This document shows, piece after piece, positions 47,201 to 56,729 of a DNA stretch of 64,000 nucleotides. A program made the translations under genes and the position numbers. The notes beneath the pieces were generated by a model, which had not been told where the DNA came from, ran no database searches, and saw only the letters and a program-made list of their open reading frames with translations. The stretch is from Chrysomallon squamiferum (Eukaryota; Mollusca; Gastropoda; Neomphalida; Peltospiridae). Position 1 is the stretch's first letter; each line of letters opens with the position of its first letter. The DNA is taken from assembly GCA_012295275.1 (NCBI GenBank), contig CM022670.1:6158161-6222160 (forward strand), written 5' to 3'.

Positions 47201-50200
47201 ATGGGAATTAACTGATTAGTTTAGTTGTAAAAAAAAAAAAATATATATATATAGAAAGAAATAAAACTGACCTCAACAAGTTGGGTTTTGGTGGCTGCAA
47301 CTTTGCTTTCAAACTCAGATAAGGTTTTTTTCAACTCAGCTGTGGAACCTGTAAACATTTTGCATTATAAATTTATTACATGTGACCTGAAATTCTAAGT
47401 TCAAATTATACAACAATAACCTTTCTCTGTTTTCAATCAAATTACTGTTCTATATTAATGAACAAATCTTTTTTTTTTTAAATTCAGTAGCAACACATTA
47501 TATAAAACTTACTGCAAAGTCATGAAACTCACTGTAAATTCATGAAACTGTGAAGTCACGAAACTCACTGTAAATTCATAAAATTCACTGTAGTCATGAA
47601 ATTCACTGTAAATTCATAAAACTCACTGTAGTCATGAAATTCACTATAAATTCATGAAACTCACCTGTAAAGTCATTTTTGATGTTTTCTTTCAGTTCGT
47701 CAATACTCCTCATTAAGTGCTGCATGTCACTTGATACCTTTTCTAAAATAAACAAAAATTAAAATATAAATAAGATTTTTAAAATCTTGGTGTTTATGCA
47801 TGTGTGTTAAAAAAAAAAACAACCAAAGTTTCCTAAAGATAGACATTAATACAGAAATTTGGTATTTACCTTTTTTAAGACTAATTTGATGAATTTCATT
47901 TGCTTTAGTTTCAATCTGCTGCAGCTTATCCTGAAAAAGAAAATGAAAAAAAAAAAAAAAAAGAAATAAAATAAATAAATAACCTAGATAGAAAAAAAAT
48001 AAAAACCTAGATAGACAGACAAATAAATAAATAAATAAATACTAAACACTTTACAACAAAACAGTATGGTCAAACATACAAAATATAAAAACAAACTTAG
48101 AAATTTCAGACACAATGTATAGTATAACACTGATATTCAAACTTCAGTTGTTAATAAAAAACAAAAGAAGTAAAAAAATAAAAACTACTCTCTACTCTCT
48201 TACCTCAATTGGTTTCAGCTTTGCGTTAAAGTTATCAACAGTTTCCTTCGAAGCAGCCAACTTTGCTTCATATTCAGTAAGGTTACTTTCCAGCTGAAAT
48301 AAAACATTTCAGTGCTACATTATTACCCATCATAACACCTCTAAATTTCTAAATCTCTAAAAAGATATAACTATATATATACATATATATTTATATATAC
48401 ACTACTTACCTCACTGGCTTTATCTCTGTGTTGTTTCAAATATTTGATCTCTTCACGGAACACCTTTATATTCTGATCCTATTGAAAAAAAAAAAATAAT
48501 AATAAAAAATGATTTCCATTAAACAAAATACAAATATACTTTTTGAACAAATTATAAATAAAATCACAAATGAAATACTAAAAAAAATTATAAATAAAAG
48601 ATATTTCCATTAAAAAATAAAATAATAAAAATATATTAAAAAGAAAAGAATAAAATAAAATAAGAATTATTATTTCATAAACAGAATTAAGAACTGTAAT
48701 CCAATTTTCATGCAGTACTTTGATTCCGATTTATTTTTATAATAATTTAACTTTTTTCCTTGCAGATAAATTCCACCTTTCTTAAATTATTGCTGCCATT
48801 TTGTTGATACAAGGAACTGATAACTGTTTGTGATGGAGTTTCATTTAACAGTTATTTATTGTTAAATTTAAAAGAAACAACAGTTTTAAGATTTAATATT
48901 TTACCCAAAGATGAGCAACATTCATATAAGACTGAATATTGTGTACAAAAAAAACAAAAAACAAAAAAATAACATGGAATCATTTTTTTGAATATGTCTC
49001 TGTGGTTTTAATAAATATAAACATTCTTTTCTTTATTTTGTTGGCTTTATCTCTTATTAAAATTAATTTTTGATTTATAAACTGTTGCTGTTAATAATTT
49101 AGTTGCACTTATTTTCATACATCTGTTCTTAATAATAACTTACCTGTTTTTGTTTTATTAATGCTGCTAATTCACTCATTTTGTACTTAATTAATTTACC
49201 TGTTCTTGTTTTAATTTTCGGATTGTCTCGAGAACCTTGGTATATCGTGTAGAGGCAAAGATAGCATCAAACTTTTCTTTCAAGGCCTTCCCCTCAGACA
49301 GAGGCCTGTAAGAATGAACTAAATGTTTAACAATTAAAATTTTTGTTTTAGAACTTTAATTCATTGGTAAATTAATTTAATATTTAACAATTCTAAACTT
49401 TTCTTTCAGAGCTTTTCACAGGGAATGACCTGTAAGAATTAATTTAACAATGCTACAACAAATTTAATATTGTTTTCGTAAAGAGGAAACCCTCTGAAGT
49501 CATTCTAATATAACAAAAGCTGATACACTTTTTGACAATGATGCTGCACAAGAACAGCACACACAGTATAAATTATCACAGCTCAGTTTATTAAAGTCGA
49601 GGGAAAATTAACATTTCAGCCACAGAACTGGTCTTGAATGTTATCCAGGGTTTATGAAAATTATAAAATATTTCAAACCAGTTTGCCTCTTCTTGGTGAC
49701 AGAAGATTACGTTGTCTAACACAGCCTTTGAAACACCAAGTGCTGAAACCATCTGGAAAAACATCACACTATAGATTGGTCATACTTGTCATAAAAGAAC
49801 AACAGTCAGTTATTCAAAAGTCAAAAACATAAAGATAAACACAACAGAATTTGTTATTATAATTCTAACTGAATAAAAGTGTTATTCTTTATAAATAAAA
49901 CAAAATTAAAATGTTCATCTTTGATCACATTAGACAGAATGGGAATGTCTACCAGTGAACAAAATTAAATTTTCACTCCACTCATTCAGTGTTTAAAATG
50001 TTATTTAAGGAATGCTGTTTCTTTTTTCTTTCTCACTCAGTGTTTTTAAACTTTGTACACAGTCACACTGTTTAATTATCTACCTCTCTGTCTATTTCTG
50101 CACATTTTGATGAAATACTTTTCTTCTCCCCATCAGGGCCTCGTCTTGTAATTACCCCTTCTAATGTCCGGCATTCAACCTTTTTCACCTGAAACATAAA

Positions 50201-51100
50201 ATTATAAAGAAATATAAAGTAATATAAATATATTAAGATACATATGTATAAATATAAAATAATAAGCTATGATACAAAACATCTGTAATATTGATTGTGG
50301 CACACAAATTATAAATTACCTTATTATCTAAAACCTGCCATTGGCAGTAAAAAAACCAACAAATACATAAATAATAATAATAATAAAATAAATATATATA
50401 TATATATACATGGACAGGAGAGCAAACATCAAAGTGACTAAAGATGGGAGATGTAGGAGAGACCAGACTTCAACTCAGTGTTTATACAGACTACAATACA
50501 ATACACAACAGTGAGTCGACTGGATTTTTTCCAGTTTCAGCCACTGACAGCAGTGAGATGTTTATCAAAATAAAATTTTAAAATTACTTTCTGAGTGGCT
50601 GTCATGGATCGTTGCACAATACACTGCTGATTGGTGACGTCACGCAACTGTAGTCGAATCTGACCTTTGACCTCTCGCTCATTGGCAACCTAAAACAAAA
50701 TAAATAATAATAAATATTAAAAACAGATATCAATGAAAATAATAACAAAAAAAAAAAAATAAAATAAAATTAATAAAAATAAAATAAAAAAATAAATAAA
50801 TAAATAAATTGAAAAAATTTAAAAAAAATATGTAATAAGAAAAATAAGAAAACTTATTTTATTTTTCAAAACTTACATAACATATTATTTTACACATTAC
50901 TGAACCTTGTGTATTAGTTATATATAAAATAAACAAAAACTGATATTTACTTTAATTACTATTACACAAATTTAAAACATCAGAATTTACCTTTGGGTCA
51001 TGAATAAAGGCTGCACCCTTTGCTCCAGGTGGAGAGCAGCCAGAGGTCATGTACCTTAAACATTCTATAATAGTCTGAAATAGTAAAAAATAACATTAAA

Positions 51101-51162
<62 letters not shown>

Positions 51163-51693
51163 ATGTATTTATATATTTATTTATTTTATTATTATTTTGT
51201 TTTTAAAAAAGGTTTAGGTGCAAAATATTTTAATTACAACAAGTTGTAATATGTGGATTTGAAAATGATATTCAAATGAAAACTCTAATATGGAATATAA
51301 GAATATCCTCCAGAGCAATGAACAGAAAAAAATTGTTCTGCAAGTATGCTTAGTATTTGTCTAACAGGAACTTGTTAGTAAGAATTTAATTATTAACAGT
51401 TGATACAGTATTTGCTGTCAAACAAATTATCCTCAACGATAATCACACTCAGTAAAACATATACTAACTATATAATTATGTTCAAGGTTATGTGGAAATG
51501 ATACATGGATACATATATACATTTTTTTTAGTGACAAATGTAACAAGATAGAAAATATAATTACTGTTTTTCCAGTTCCATTAGGTCCCAGAATGAGTGT
51601 AAGTGGAGTGAAAAATGTTATGACTTGTTTGTTAGGATCATCTGGGCCAAAACTTCGGATTCCTTGAATACTCAACTTTTCTATCATAGACAT
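32855..51693 (-). CDS. RAD50: RAD50: MRN-complex ATPase and zinc-hook protein (38 exons, 1283 aa)
   Basis: The whole gene reads in frame across 38 coding exons (listed by region in the next five entries), from ATG at 51693 to TAA at 32855. With MRE11 and NBS1, RAD50 forms the MRN complex, which binds and tethers DNA double-strand breaks, starts resection and activates ATM. Visible in order: Walker A GPNGTGKT (36-43), Q-loop Gln160 in IFCHQEE, a long coiled coil, the CPLC zinc hook (655-658), the returning coiled coil, the ABC signature SAGQ (1175-1178), Walker B LALDE (ending Asp1204-Glu1205), D-loop TTNLDREN and H-loop His1242. Human RAD50 is 1312 aa, so this copy is full length. It has clearly more exons than the human gene (about 25). 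Intron 32 uses a GC donor and several introns carry arrays of donor-site copies. Confidence 0.98.
34739..34857. repeat. 20 bp [13 protein letters not shown] abutting the RAD50 exon 35 donor
   Basis: Six copies of a 20 bp unit (cattactgtgtaacaccaga and variants) start at 34738/9, 34758/9, 34778, 34798, 34818 and 34838. The next register position, 34858, is the last exonic base of exon 35. The array therefore starts at the 5' splice site and runs into intron 35. Confidence 0.9.
35657..40937 (-). CDS. RAD50: RAD50 exons 23-33: descending coiled coil (residues 675-1086)
   Basis: Exons: 40824-40937, 40204-40299, 39652-39799, 39055-39112, 38527-38728, 38066-38095, 37645-37725, 37387-37445, 36634-36781, 36108-36281, 35657-35782. 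The product is again coiled-coil. Exon 33 carries [14 protein letters not shown], which lines up with human NLALGRQKGYEEEI and fixes the end of exon 32 at a GC donor. Exon 28 is only 30 bp. The exon 25 donor (gtcctt) is weak but is the only one in phase. Confidence 0.93.
35783..36107 (-). other. GC-AG intron 32 of RAD50
   Basis: The boundary is CAGAAAGAA|GCAAGT, a classical GC donor hexamer. Using it joins exon 32 in phase 0 to AGG-AAC-ATA and gives a gap-free alignment with human RAD50. The GT four bases further in (caa|gtcttg) is in phase 1 and breaks the frame. The intron contains TA- and GT-rich repeats and a poly(A/T) tract. Confidence 0.88.
36501..36640. repeat. [13 protein letters not shown] of donor-site copies in RAD50 intron 31
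   Basis: Four units with 37-39 bp spacing carry cctgtatataacagtcacct or close variants, their cacc positions at 36517, 36556, 36593 and 36631. The last one is the real exon 31 donor (CAG|GTGACTGTTATA on the minus strand). The copy at 36501-36523 repeats the full CAG|GTGACT context. Confidence 0.92.
37078..37372. repeat. AAT/AAC-rich trinucleotide region in RAD50 intron 30
   Basis: About 295 bp of interrupted (AAT)n, (AAC)n and (AAATAC)n in RAD50 intron 30. The long Asn-rich open frame across it is an artefact. Confidence 0.9.
41258..41393 (-). CDS. RAD50: RAD50 exon 22: zinc hook (residues 629-674)
   Basis: A single exon encodes the coiled-coil apex with [20 protein letters not shown]. Cys655 and Cys658 form the CxxC half-site. 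Two RAD50 molecules joined hook to hook coordinate one zinc ion, which bridges MRN complexes. Confidence 0.97.
41911..48478 (-). CDS. RAD50: RAD50 exons 7-21: ascending coiled coil (residues 201-628)
   Basis: Exons: 48410-48478, 48204-48293, 47870-47930, 47665-47742, 47272-47348, 46960-47061, 46542-46611, 46219-46319, 45742-45846, 45200-45301, 44485-44597, 43878-43976, 42469-42561, 42112-42146, 41911-42001. The product is Lys/Glu/Gln/Leu-rich with heptad-like spacing, and identity to other RAD50 proteins is low apart from spots such as [13 protein letters not shown]. The exons are short (35-113 bp) and were placed by phase and splice consensus. For exon 19 a second acceptor lies 15 bp further in, but only the upstream one keeps the phase. 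Confidence 0.92.
43016..43218. repeat. [13 protein letters not shown] in RAD50 intron 18
   Basis: Seven to eight copies of a 25-30 bp unit built on gttaatatggtataagaaaa with variable tails (agggtt, taagag). Copies differ at several positions, so the array is older than the intron 6 duplication of DELE1. It does not touch a splice site. Confidence 0.88.
44090..44400. repeat. Poly(A)/A-rich tracts in RAD50 intron 17
   Basis: Several uninterrupted A runs (about 44188-44211, 44256-44279, 44350-44373) with AAAT and AAT stretches between them. No function was seen. Confidence 0.9.
46463..46541. repeat. 31 bp repeat reaching the RAD50 exon 13 donor
   Basis: Three copies with a period of exactly 31 bp: gtaaacaattactagcc at 46463, gtaaacagttactagcc at 46494 and gtaaacaattacaaacc at 46525. 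The last one ends in the exon 13 donor (G|GTTTGTAATTGTTTAC on the minus strand). In the two copies the GT is changed to GC. Confidence 0.88.
46771..46959. repeat. Repeat of the RAD50 exon 12 donor region
   Basis: The exon 12 donor (gtctgtaaac on the minus strand, 46950-46959) recurs at 46892-46901, 46832-46840 and 46771-46780, with a partial copy at 46801-46809. Flanks are similar (aactccaaa on one side, ttcattta on the other). The spacing is multiples of about 30 bp. Confidence 0.88.
47504..47664. repeat. Repeat of the RAD50 exon 10 donor region
   Basis: About eight copies of an 18-20 bp unit (catgaaactcactgtaaatt and variants) lead up to the real donor context catgaaactcacctgtaaag at 47653-47672. 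On the minus strand most copies keep ACAGTGAGT, a good donor match one base shorter than the real ACAGGTGAGT. Confidence 0.9.
49137..49200 (-). repeat. Displaced copy of the RAD50 exon 6 donor
   Basis: The real exon 6 end (attaaaacaagaacag|gtaaat) is followed 56 bases further into the intron by ttaataaaacaaaaacag|gtaagt. The downstream copy has the stronger donor consensus, but using it would add a 56-base, stop-containing extension. Confidence 0.8.
49200..51693 (-). CDS. RAD50: RAD50 exons 1-6: N-terminal ATPase lobe (residues 1-200)
   Basis: Exons: 51565-51693, 50991-51074, 50588-50689, 50084-50188, 49679-49752, 49200-49305. The start [19 protein letters not shown] matches the family N-terminus. 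Exon 1 ends exactly after the Walker A motif. Exon 5 carries [20 protein letters not shown] with the Q-loop, and the Trp codon that follows is split across intron 5. Exon 6 ([20 protein letters not shown]) begins the helix leading into the coiled coil. Confidence 0.97.
51104..51154. repeat. (TA)n microsatellite in RAD50 intron 1
   Basis: A perfect TA run of about 50 bp in intron 1, close to the exon 2 acceptor. Confidence 0.95.
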
Positions 51694-51714
51694 CTTGACT
51701 CAACAATGTGTAAC
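51694..51714 (-). other. RAD50 5' UTR segment after a probable intron
   Basis: On the minus strand attttacag is followed by 21 bases (gttacacattgttgagtcaa plus g) directly before the ATG. This fits an acceptor of a 5' UTR intron, which would place the promoter further upstream. Confidence 0.5.
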
Positions 51715-52603
51715 CTGTAAAATAAGCAACAAAATATTTAGAAAACATTTTAGTTCATGAACTTATTTAAGTAAAGATGTACATTGTTGTTTAAAAGATC
51801 AAAGATTGAGTTTCTTAAAATAAAAACCACAAAAAAACCACAAACAAACCACAACAACAAAATGTATATTAATGGAAATAAATCAAAACTAGTCAGGTTT
51901 CTAAATAAAATTAAAAACTAAAAAAAGAGAGAAAAAAAAAAGAAATTTAATTAAAAAAAAAGAACATAGTAATAACTGAATAATGTTAAAAGAATGTATG
52001 ACAATTATTCGGAAGCTAAAGTGATATCTTTTTAAACATTACATGAAAAAATTAAATCAAAACTAACAATTTGTTTTTTTCTACTTTCACTTTTGAAATC
52101 GTTTTCAATCCTGTCTAACGGAAATAGGTGATAAACGAATACACCTCAAACTCAATAATAAACACATTTTAAAAACATGCTTGTGAAATTCTGATTGTGA
52201 CATTTTATATATCTTTCTTGCATTGATGTGTTTGAGTACATGTTGTAAGTATGACTTACTTATTTTATTCTGAGTTTGATAAAAACAAATTAATTAAACA
52301 CTGTCCTGCTTTGCCCAACATTTCCCGCCATACACTGGTCTTTAAAGATGCATTTTAAAGCGTAATAAAAGTATGTACAATACAGATTACTGTATACCAG
52401 TGACTAAATAATTTTCCATTACTACCTCGGTATAAAAGATCAAAGTTCGTTTTATCTGAAGACTTAATATTCACTGTTTATGGTGATATGACAACGTAAT
52501 GCTGAATTTGTTATAATTATAAATTATTTTTCACCAGTCAGTGTCAAACAAATTAAACAAAATATATAAATACGTAATAAATGAAAAAGCAGAAAAATAA
52601 ACT

Positions 52604-52655
<52 letters not shown>

Positions 52656-52760
52656 GTTTAAAATAAAATAATGACGAAGTGAAAAAGTTATAAGGCGTTA
52701 TGAGAAGAAGAAGAAAAGAAAAAGAAAAACAATACAACAATGACAACAACAAAATACTAT

Positions 52761-52795
<35 letters not shown>

Positions 52796-52825
52796 ATAAT
52801 AATAATACACTATTACTACTAGTAT

Positions 52826-52857
<32 letters not shown>

Positions 52858-53600
52858 TTACTACTAAATTGTGCATATAATTCACCATGAAATCACTTTC
52901 TTATATTAAGTTATAATTATACTGACTAGTTTTGAAACTGAACTAACAAGACTGGGTAACCATCCTGGGCATAACAATCGATTTGTCAGATATTTCTTAC
53001 AAGTATGTACATAACCACTAATCTGTGTTATACCTGAAACAAAACAAAGGAATTGATGAAATTTATTTATAATTAACATGAATTTATGGGCCTGTTTTTC
53101 AGTTTTGTTCAAGAAGCATGATATAAATTAGTTTACGTGATGGCCACAACAAACAGAACAACAGCAATAGCAGCAGCAACAACAACAACGGCTGGTAATA
53201 TCACTGGTCATAGTAGTAAAACTAGTAGTGGTAGTAACAATAATAGGAGCTGTAGTAGTAGTATGGTAGAAGCAGTAGTAGTAGTAGTGGTAATAAGTAT
53301 AATAATAACAATAATACAACAACTACTATAGCAACAACAACAACTACTAATCATAATAATAACTGTAGTAATAGTAAAATATTAGAAGAAGAAGAATAAC
53401 TACAACAAAACTGCAGTAATGATGATAATAACAGTAATAATACATCTAATAACACCACTATTTTTATTCTGATATTCTATTCTGCTGTATATGGAAATCA
53501 CACAGTGTACACGTGTGTTCTGTAAATATTTATTTTAATTCTCGAAATTAAAACCCGCATATTTTAAATTCGTTTTGCCGACAGTGAAATAAAACTAACT
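51715..53600. other. RAD50 upstream region and simple repeats
   Basis: No gene was seen. An E2F-type site lies at 52321. From 52.6 kb the sequence is dominated by (TAA)n at 52605-52654, (ACT)n at about 52756-52795 and 52810-52866, and mixed ACA/AGT/AAT triplets at about 53155-53450. Confidence 0.5.
52321..52329 (+). promoter_or_regulatory. E2F-type site upstream of RAD50
   Basis: tttcccgcc matches the E2F consensus TTTSSCGC. It lies 628 bases upstream of the RAD50 start codon in the opposite orientation and would be promoter-proximal if there is a 5' UTR intron. This is a motif match only. Confidence 0.35.
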
Positions 53601-54030
53601 CTTTGAATTTTAAAGACAGAAAGAGAGAGAGAGGGACAGAGAGAAGTGGAGAAAGATGTCAGAGGGAGAGATACAGAAAGGAAGAATCAGAGAAACAGAT
53701 AGAAGCAATAAGAGAAAGTGGGAGGGAGAGAAGAAAGAAAATGAATCAGCAGCAGTATATATACAAATAAAAATACATATTTATACACGCATAAATAAAA
53801 ATACATATTTATCCACACAAAAAAAAAAAAAAACATATATATATATATACACACACAAATAAAAATACATATTTATCCACACAAATAATAAATAAATATT
53901 TATATACACAAACATGGACATTAACACACACAAAGAGATAACAAAAGCAACAAAAAAGGAAAAAAAAAAAAAAAAAAAAAAATGTATGTTGCAATATTGA
54001 TCCGGTAACAGTCATTAGATTAAAAACGAG
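53601..54030. repeat. GA-rich and ACA/ATA-rich simple sequence
   Basis: A purine-rich stretch (agag, ggag) at about 53618-53735 is followed by three copies of an aaataaaaatacatatttat-type unit at about 53766-53900 and a poly(A) run near 53961. No gene was seen. Confidence 0.75.
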
Positions 54031-54480
54031 GATTAAAAATGTGTCTGCAAACGGCGCTGAGGAAAACCGACACTAATCTCGCTGATGACTTGTCGTTACT
54101 GCGCCAGGCGACCATTCCGTCTCCTTCTCGTCAATGCGTCCCTCGGGAAATGGGTGTTGGCTGGCGGCGGACACGTTGTTGCCACAAATACACGGCATTA
54201 ATGTAAATGTCCTTCTGAGAATAGCTCAAAGAGTGGTTTATTACAAGATTTAAGACTCAGTCCGTCGACACAAAGCTCGGTCACTTGCTGCAGACACAAA
54301 CTGCTGTGGTTTGATGTATGTAACGCAGAATTGGAATAACACGTGACTGTTTGTTAGTTCAAGTCAAATAGCTGTAACACTGACACAACAGTACTGTGCA
54401 CTTCTGCATGTATTACAGCAATGCACGCTATGACTACCAGTACGACGTCTACAAATAGCATCACCTACTGCAGCTACAAC
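54031..54480. other. Unique GC-richer island
   Basis: About 450 bp of non-repetitive sequence of markedly higher GC content, especially 54045-54200, flanked on both sides by triplet repeats. It includes homeodomain-type cores (ttaatgtaaatg, ttattaca) and a TCF-like ctcaaag. No open frame with exon-like character was found. It may be a regulatory element. Confidence 0.35.
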
Positions 54481-54529
54481 AACTGTCCCTATTGAAACTA
54501 CTACAGTAATTACTAAAATAACAAGAACA

Positions 54530-54957
54530 AAAGGCATTAATATTACTACTACTTCTACCTTAATATTATTACTACAGCTATAATTATTTATTTTACTATA
54601 ACTATTAATGTCACTATTATTGAAGCTACTACTGCAACTACTATTATTATAAGCAGTACTGTTATTATCACTACATTTAATGTTAATATTACTACAGCTT
54701 TTACTATTACTACGAATGCTATTAAAACCATCACCACCAACAGTACTACTATTACCCCTCTTCTGCTGCTGCTACTACTGCTACTGTTCCTGATTTTATA
54801 GAAGTAGCTGATAATTTTATAAACATCTGAGTCGTATTTTTTTTTTTATCGATTAATAATAACAAAAATAAATGTAACAACTACTTCAGATTCATCATAA
54901 TCATCAGTAACAACAACAATAATAATAACAATAATAATAATTATGATGATGATGACG

Positions 54958-55005
<48 letters not shown>

Positions 55006-55349
55006 GAAGATAATAAAATGAGCATACGTACAAGAAAAAAATGACTATGACATCGCCTTCTTTATTAATCTAAAATAATTATTATTTTGAAAGTCATTTT
55101 CGTTTTAAATTCATTTATTCTAATTGATATTCAAATAGTCTAGATTTAATATATTTACGTTGGCAAAACTCTTGTTTTAGAAAGACTTCGTAAAAAAGTT
55201 ATAATTATTATTTTAAAAGTATTTTAACTTTTGAACGTGCTTAAAGAGAGAGAGAGAGAGAGAGAAAAAAAAAAAAATAAAGAAGAAAAAGAAATACCGT
55301 AGAATAAAAATAAAAATTTATATCTTTGTTTATTTTCACCTTTGATTTT

Positions 55350-55392
<43 letters not shown>

Positions 55393-55400
55393 TTTTTGAT
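54530..55400. repeat. Triplet and tetranucleotide repeat region
   Basis: ACT/TAT/GCT triplets at about 54540-54780, (AAT)n at about 54915-55003, (GA)n at 55243-55265 and (TTTA)n at about 55345-55393. No gene was seen. Confidence 0.85.
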
Positions 55401-55619
55401 TATTATTGTTTTTATAAATATATATTTTTTCATTCAATTTTTTTTTTTTTTAAATAATTACAAAAAACTCAGTGTTTGGGTATTTTATATAAATTTGAAC
55501 AACTGTTATCATTAGATCCACCAAAGCTGTGTGTATAAATATTGTCATACATGTACATATATTATTTTCTGTTAATAATTTACTTCTGTTTACAAGTAAA
55601 TTCTCTCTGAGCGTATAGA

Positions 55620-55770
55620 GCATTGCAGCAGACGATTTACATTTTAGCTCCTCCTTCTTTTTTTCCCCGTTGTCAGTAAAATCCATCAGCCAATGAAATT
55701 CACGATCCGCCTTAATGGCCAGCCCATGTGTAATATCGATCGACCTGTTTCCGACGAGAAGAAGGGAAAG
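55620..55770. other. Unique GC-richer island
   Basis: Complex sequence with closely spaced motif-like elements: ccaatgaaat, cttaatggcc, atcgatcg. It lies between simple-repeat arrays and has the look of a conserved noncoding element; conservation cannot be judged from one genome. Confidence 0.35.
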
Positions 55771-56094
55771 TTCGATACAAAAGAATGAAAGGTAAGCTGA
55801 CTGAACACGAGAAATGTCTTTGTTCAAGACAGGTAATCGAGAGACGGAAATACCGTTATTCGGAAATCATTACATCAAACATGACGGTGTGTTTTAGGAA
55901 GCGATGTGTTTGCTTTCAGTGGATATCTTTATTTAGTCGATTACTTTGTGTTTCCGCTATCATTAATGAAAATAAAAATAAAATAGAAAGACACACACAC
56001 ACAGGCACAAAGAAATAATAGAAAAAAAAAAAAGACGAAAAAAAAAAAAAAAGATTTTAAGGAAATTACTTGACAGTTTTCAAAGTATTACCTG

Positions 56095-56130
<36 letters not shown>

Positions 56131-56183
56131 GTTGTTGTTGTTGTTGTTGTTGTTGTCGTTGTCGTCGTCGTCGTCGTTGTTGT
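56095..56183. repeat. (TTA)n-(TTG)n-(TCG)n compound microsatellite
   Basis: A continuous triplet array of about 89 bp that changes from TTA to TTG to GTC/TCG and back to TTG. This is typical of stepwise point mutation within a replicating triplet array. Confidence 0.92.
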
Positions 56184-56309
56184 TAAAATTAATGGATTCA
56201 GTGGCTATTTATACTGGTAAGTAATAAATAAATATCTGACAATACATCAACTCAAAACTACATCAGACCTTAATTAGAGGTAAACATATCACTATGCCTG
56301 TAGTTGTAC

Positions 56310-56660
56310 AACAAGAAACATCACTATTACTATTACTATTACCACTACTACTGCTGCTACTACGATTCTCTACCTCCTCCTCCTATTACTATTACTACAA
56401 CAACCAATACTATTACTATTGCTATTAAAACTACTGCTGCTGCTGCTGGTGCTGGACCTGGTGCTGCTATCACTGCTACAACTACCAATGTTCTCCTACT
56501 ATTGCTACAATAACAACAACGCAGACTGTACAGCCGCTCCTGCTTACTATTACTGCTATTAGTAATATTACTATTAACATTAGCACCATCACTTTTGATG
56601 CATTTATATATCACCACGACCACTGCTGCTACAACGACAGCCGTTACTAACAATAACACA
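56310..56660. repeat. ACT/GCT triplet region
   Basis: Interrupted ACT, GCT and AAC triplets, open over long distances on both strands (Thr-, Ala- or Val-rich frames). Treated as low-complexity DNA, not coding. Confidence 0.8.
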
Positions 56661-56729
56661 TCGGAAGCCTCAGCTCGAATTAATTAGTAAAAAAGTATAA
56701 TTTCGTAACTACTAAAAAGGCTCGAAATT

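Noticed and set aside
175-51693. DELE1-RAD50 linkage as conserved synteny with human 5q31
   Set aside because: Both human genes are on 5q31 but several megabases apart with many genes between, so this cannot be claimed from one window.
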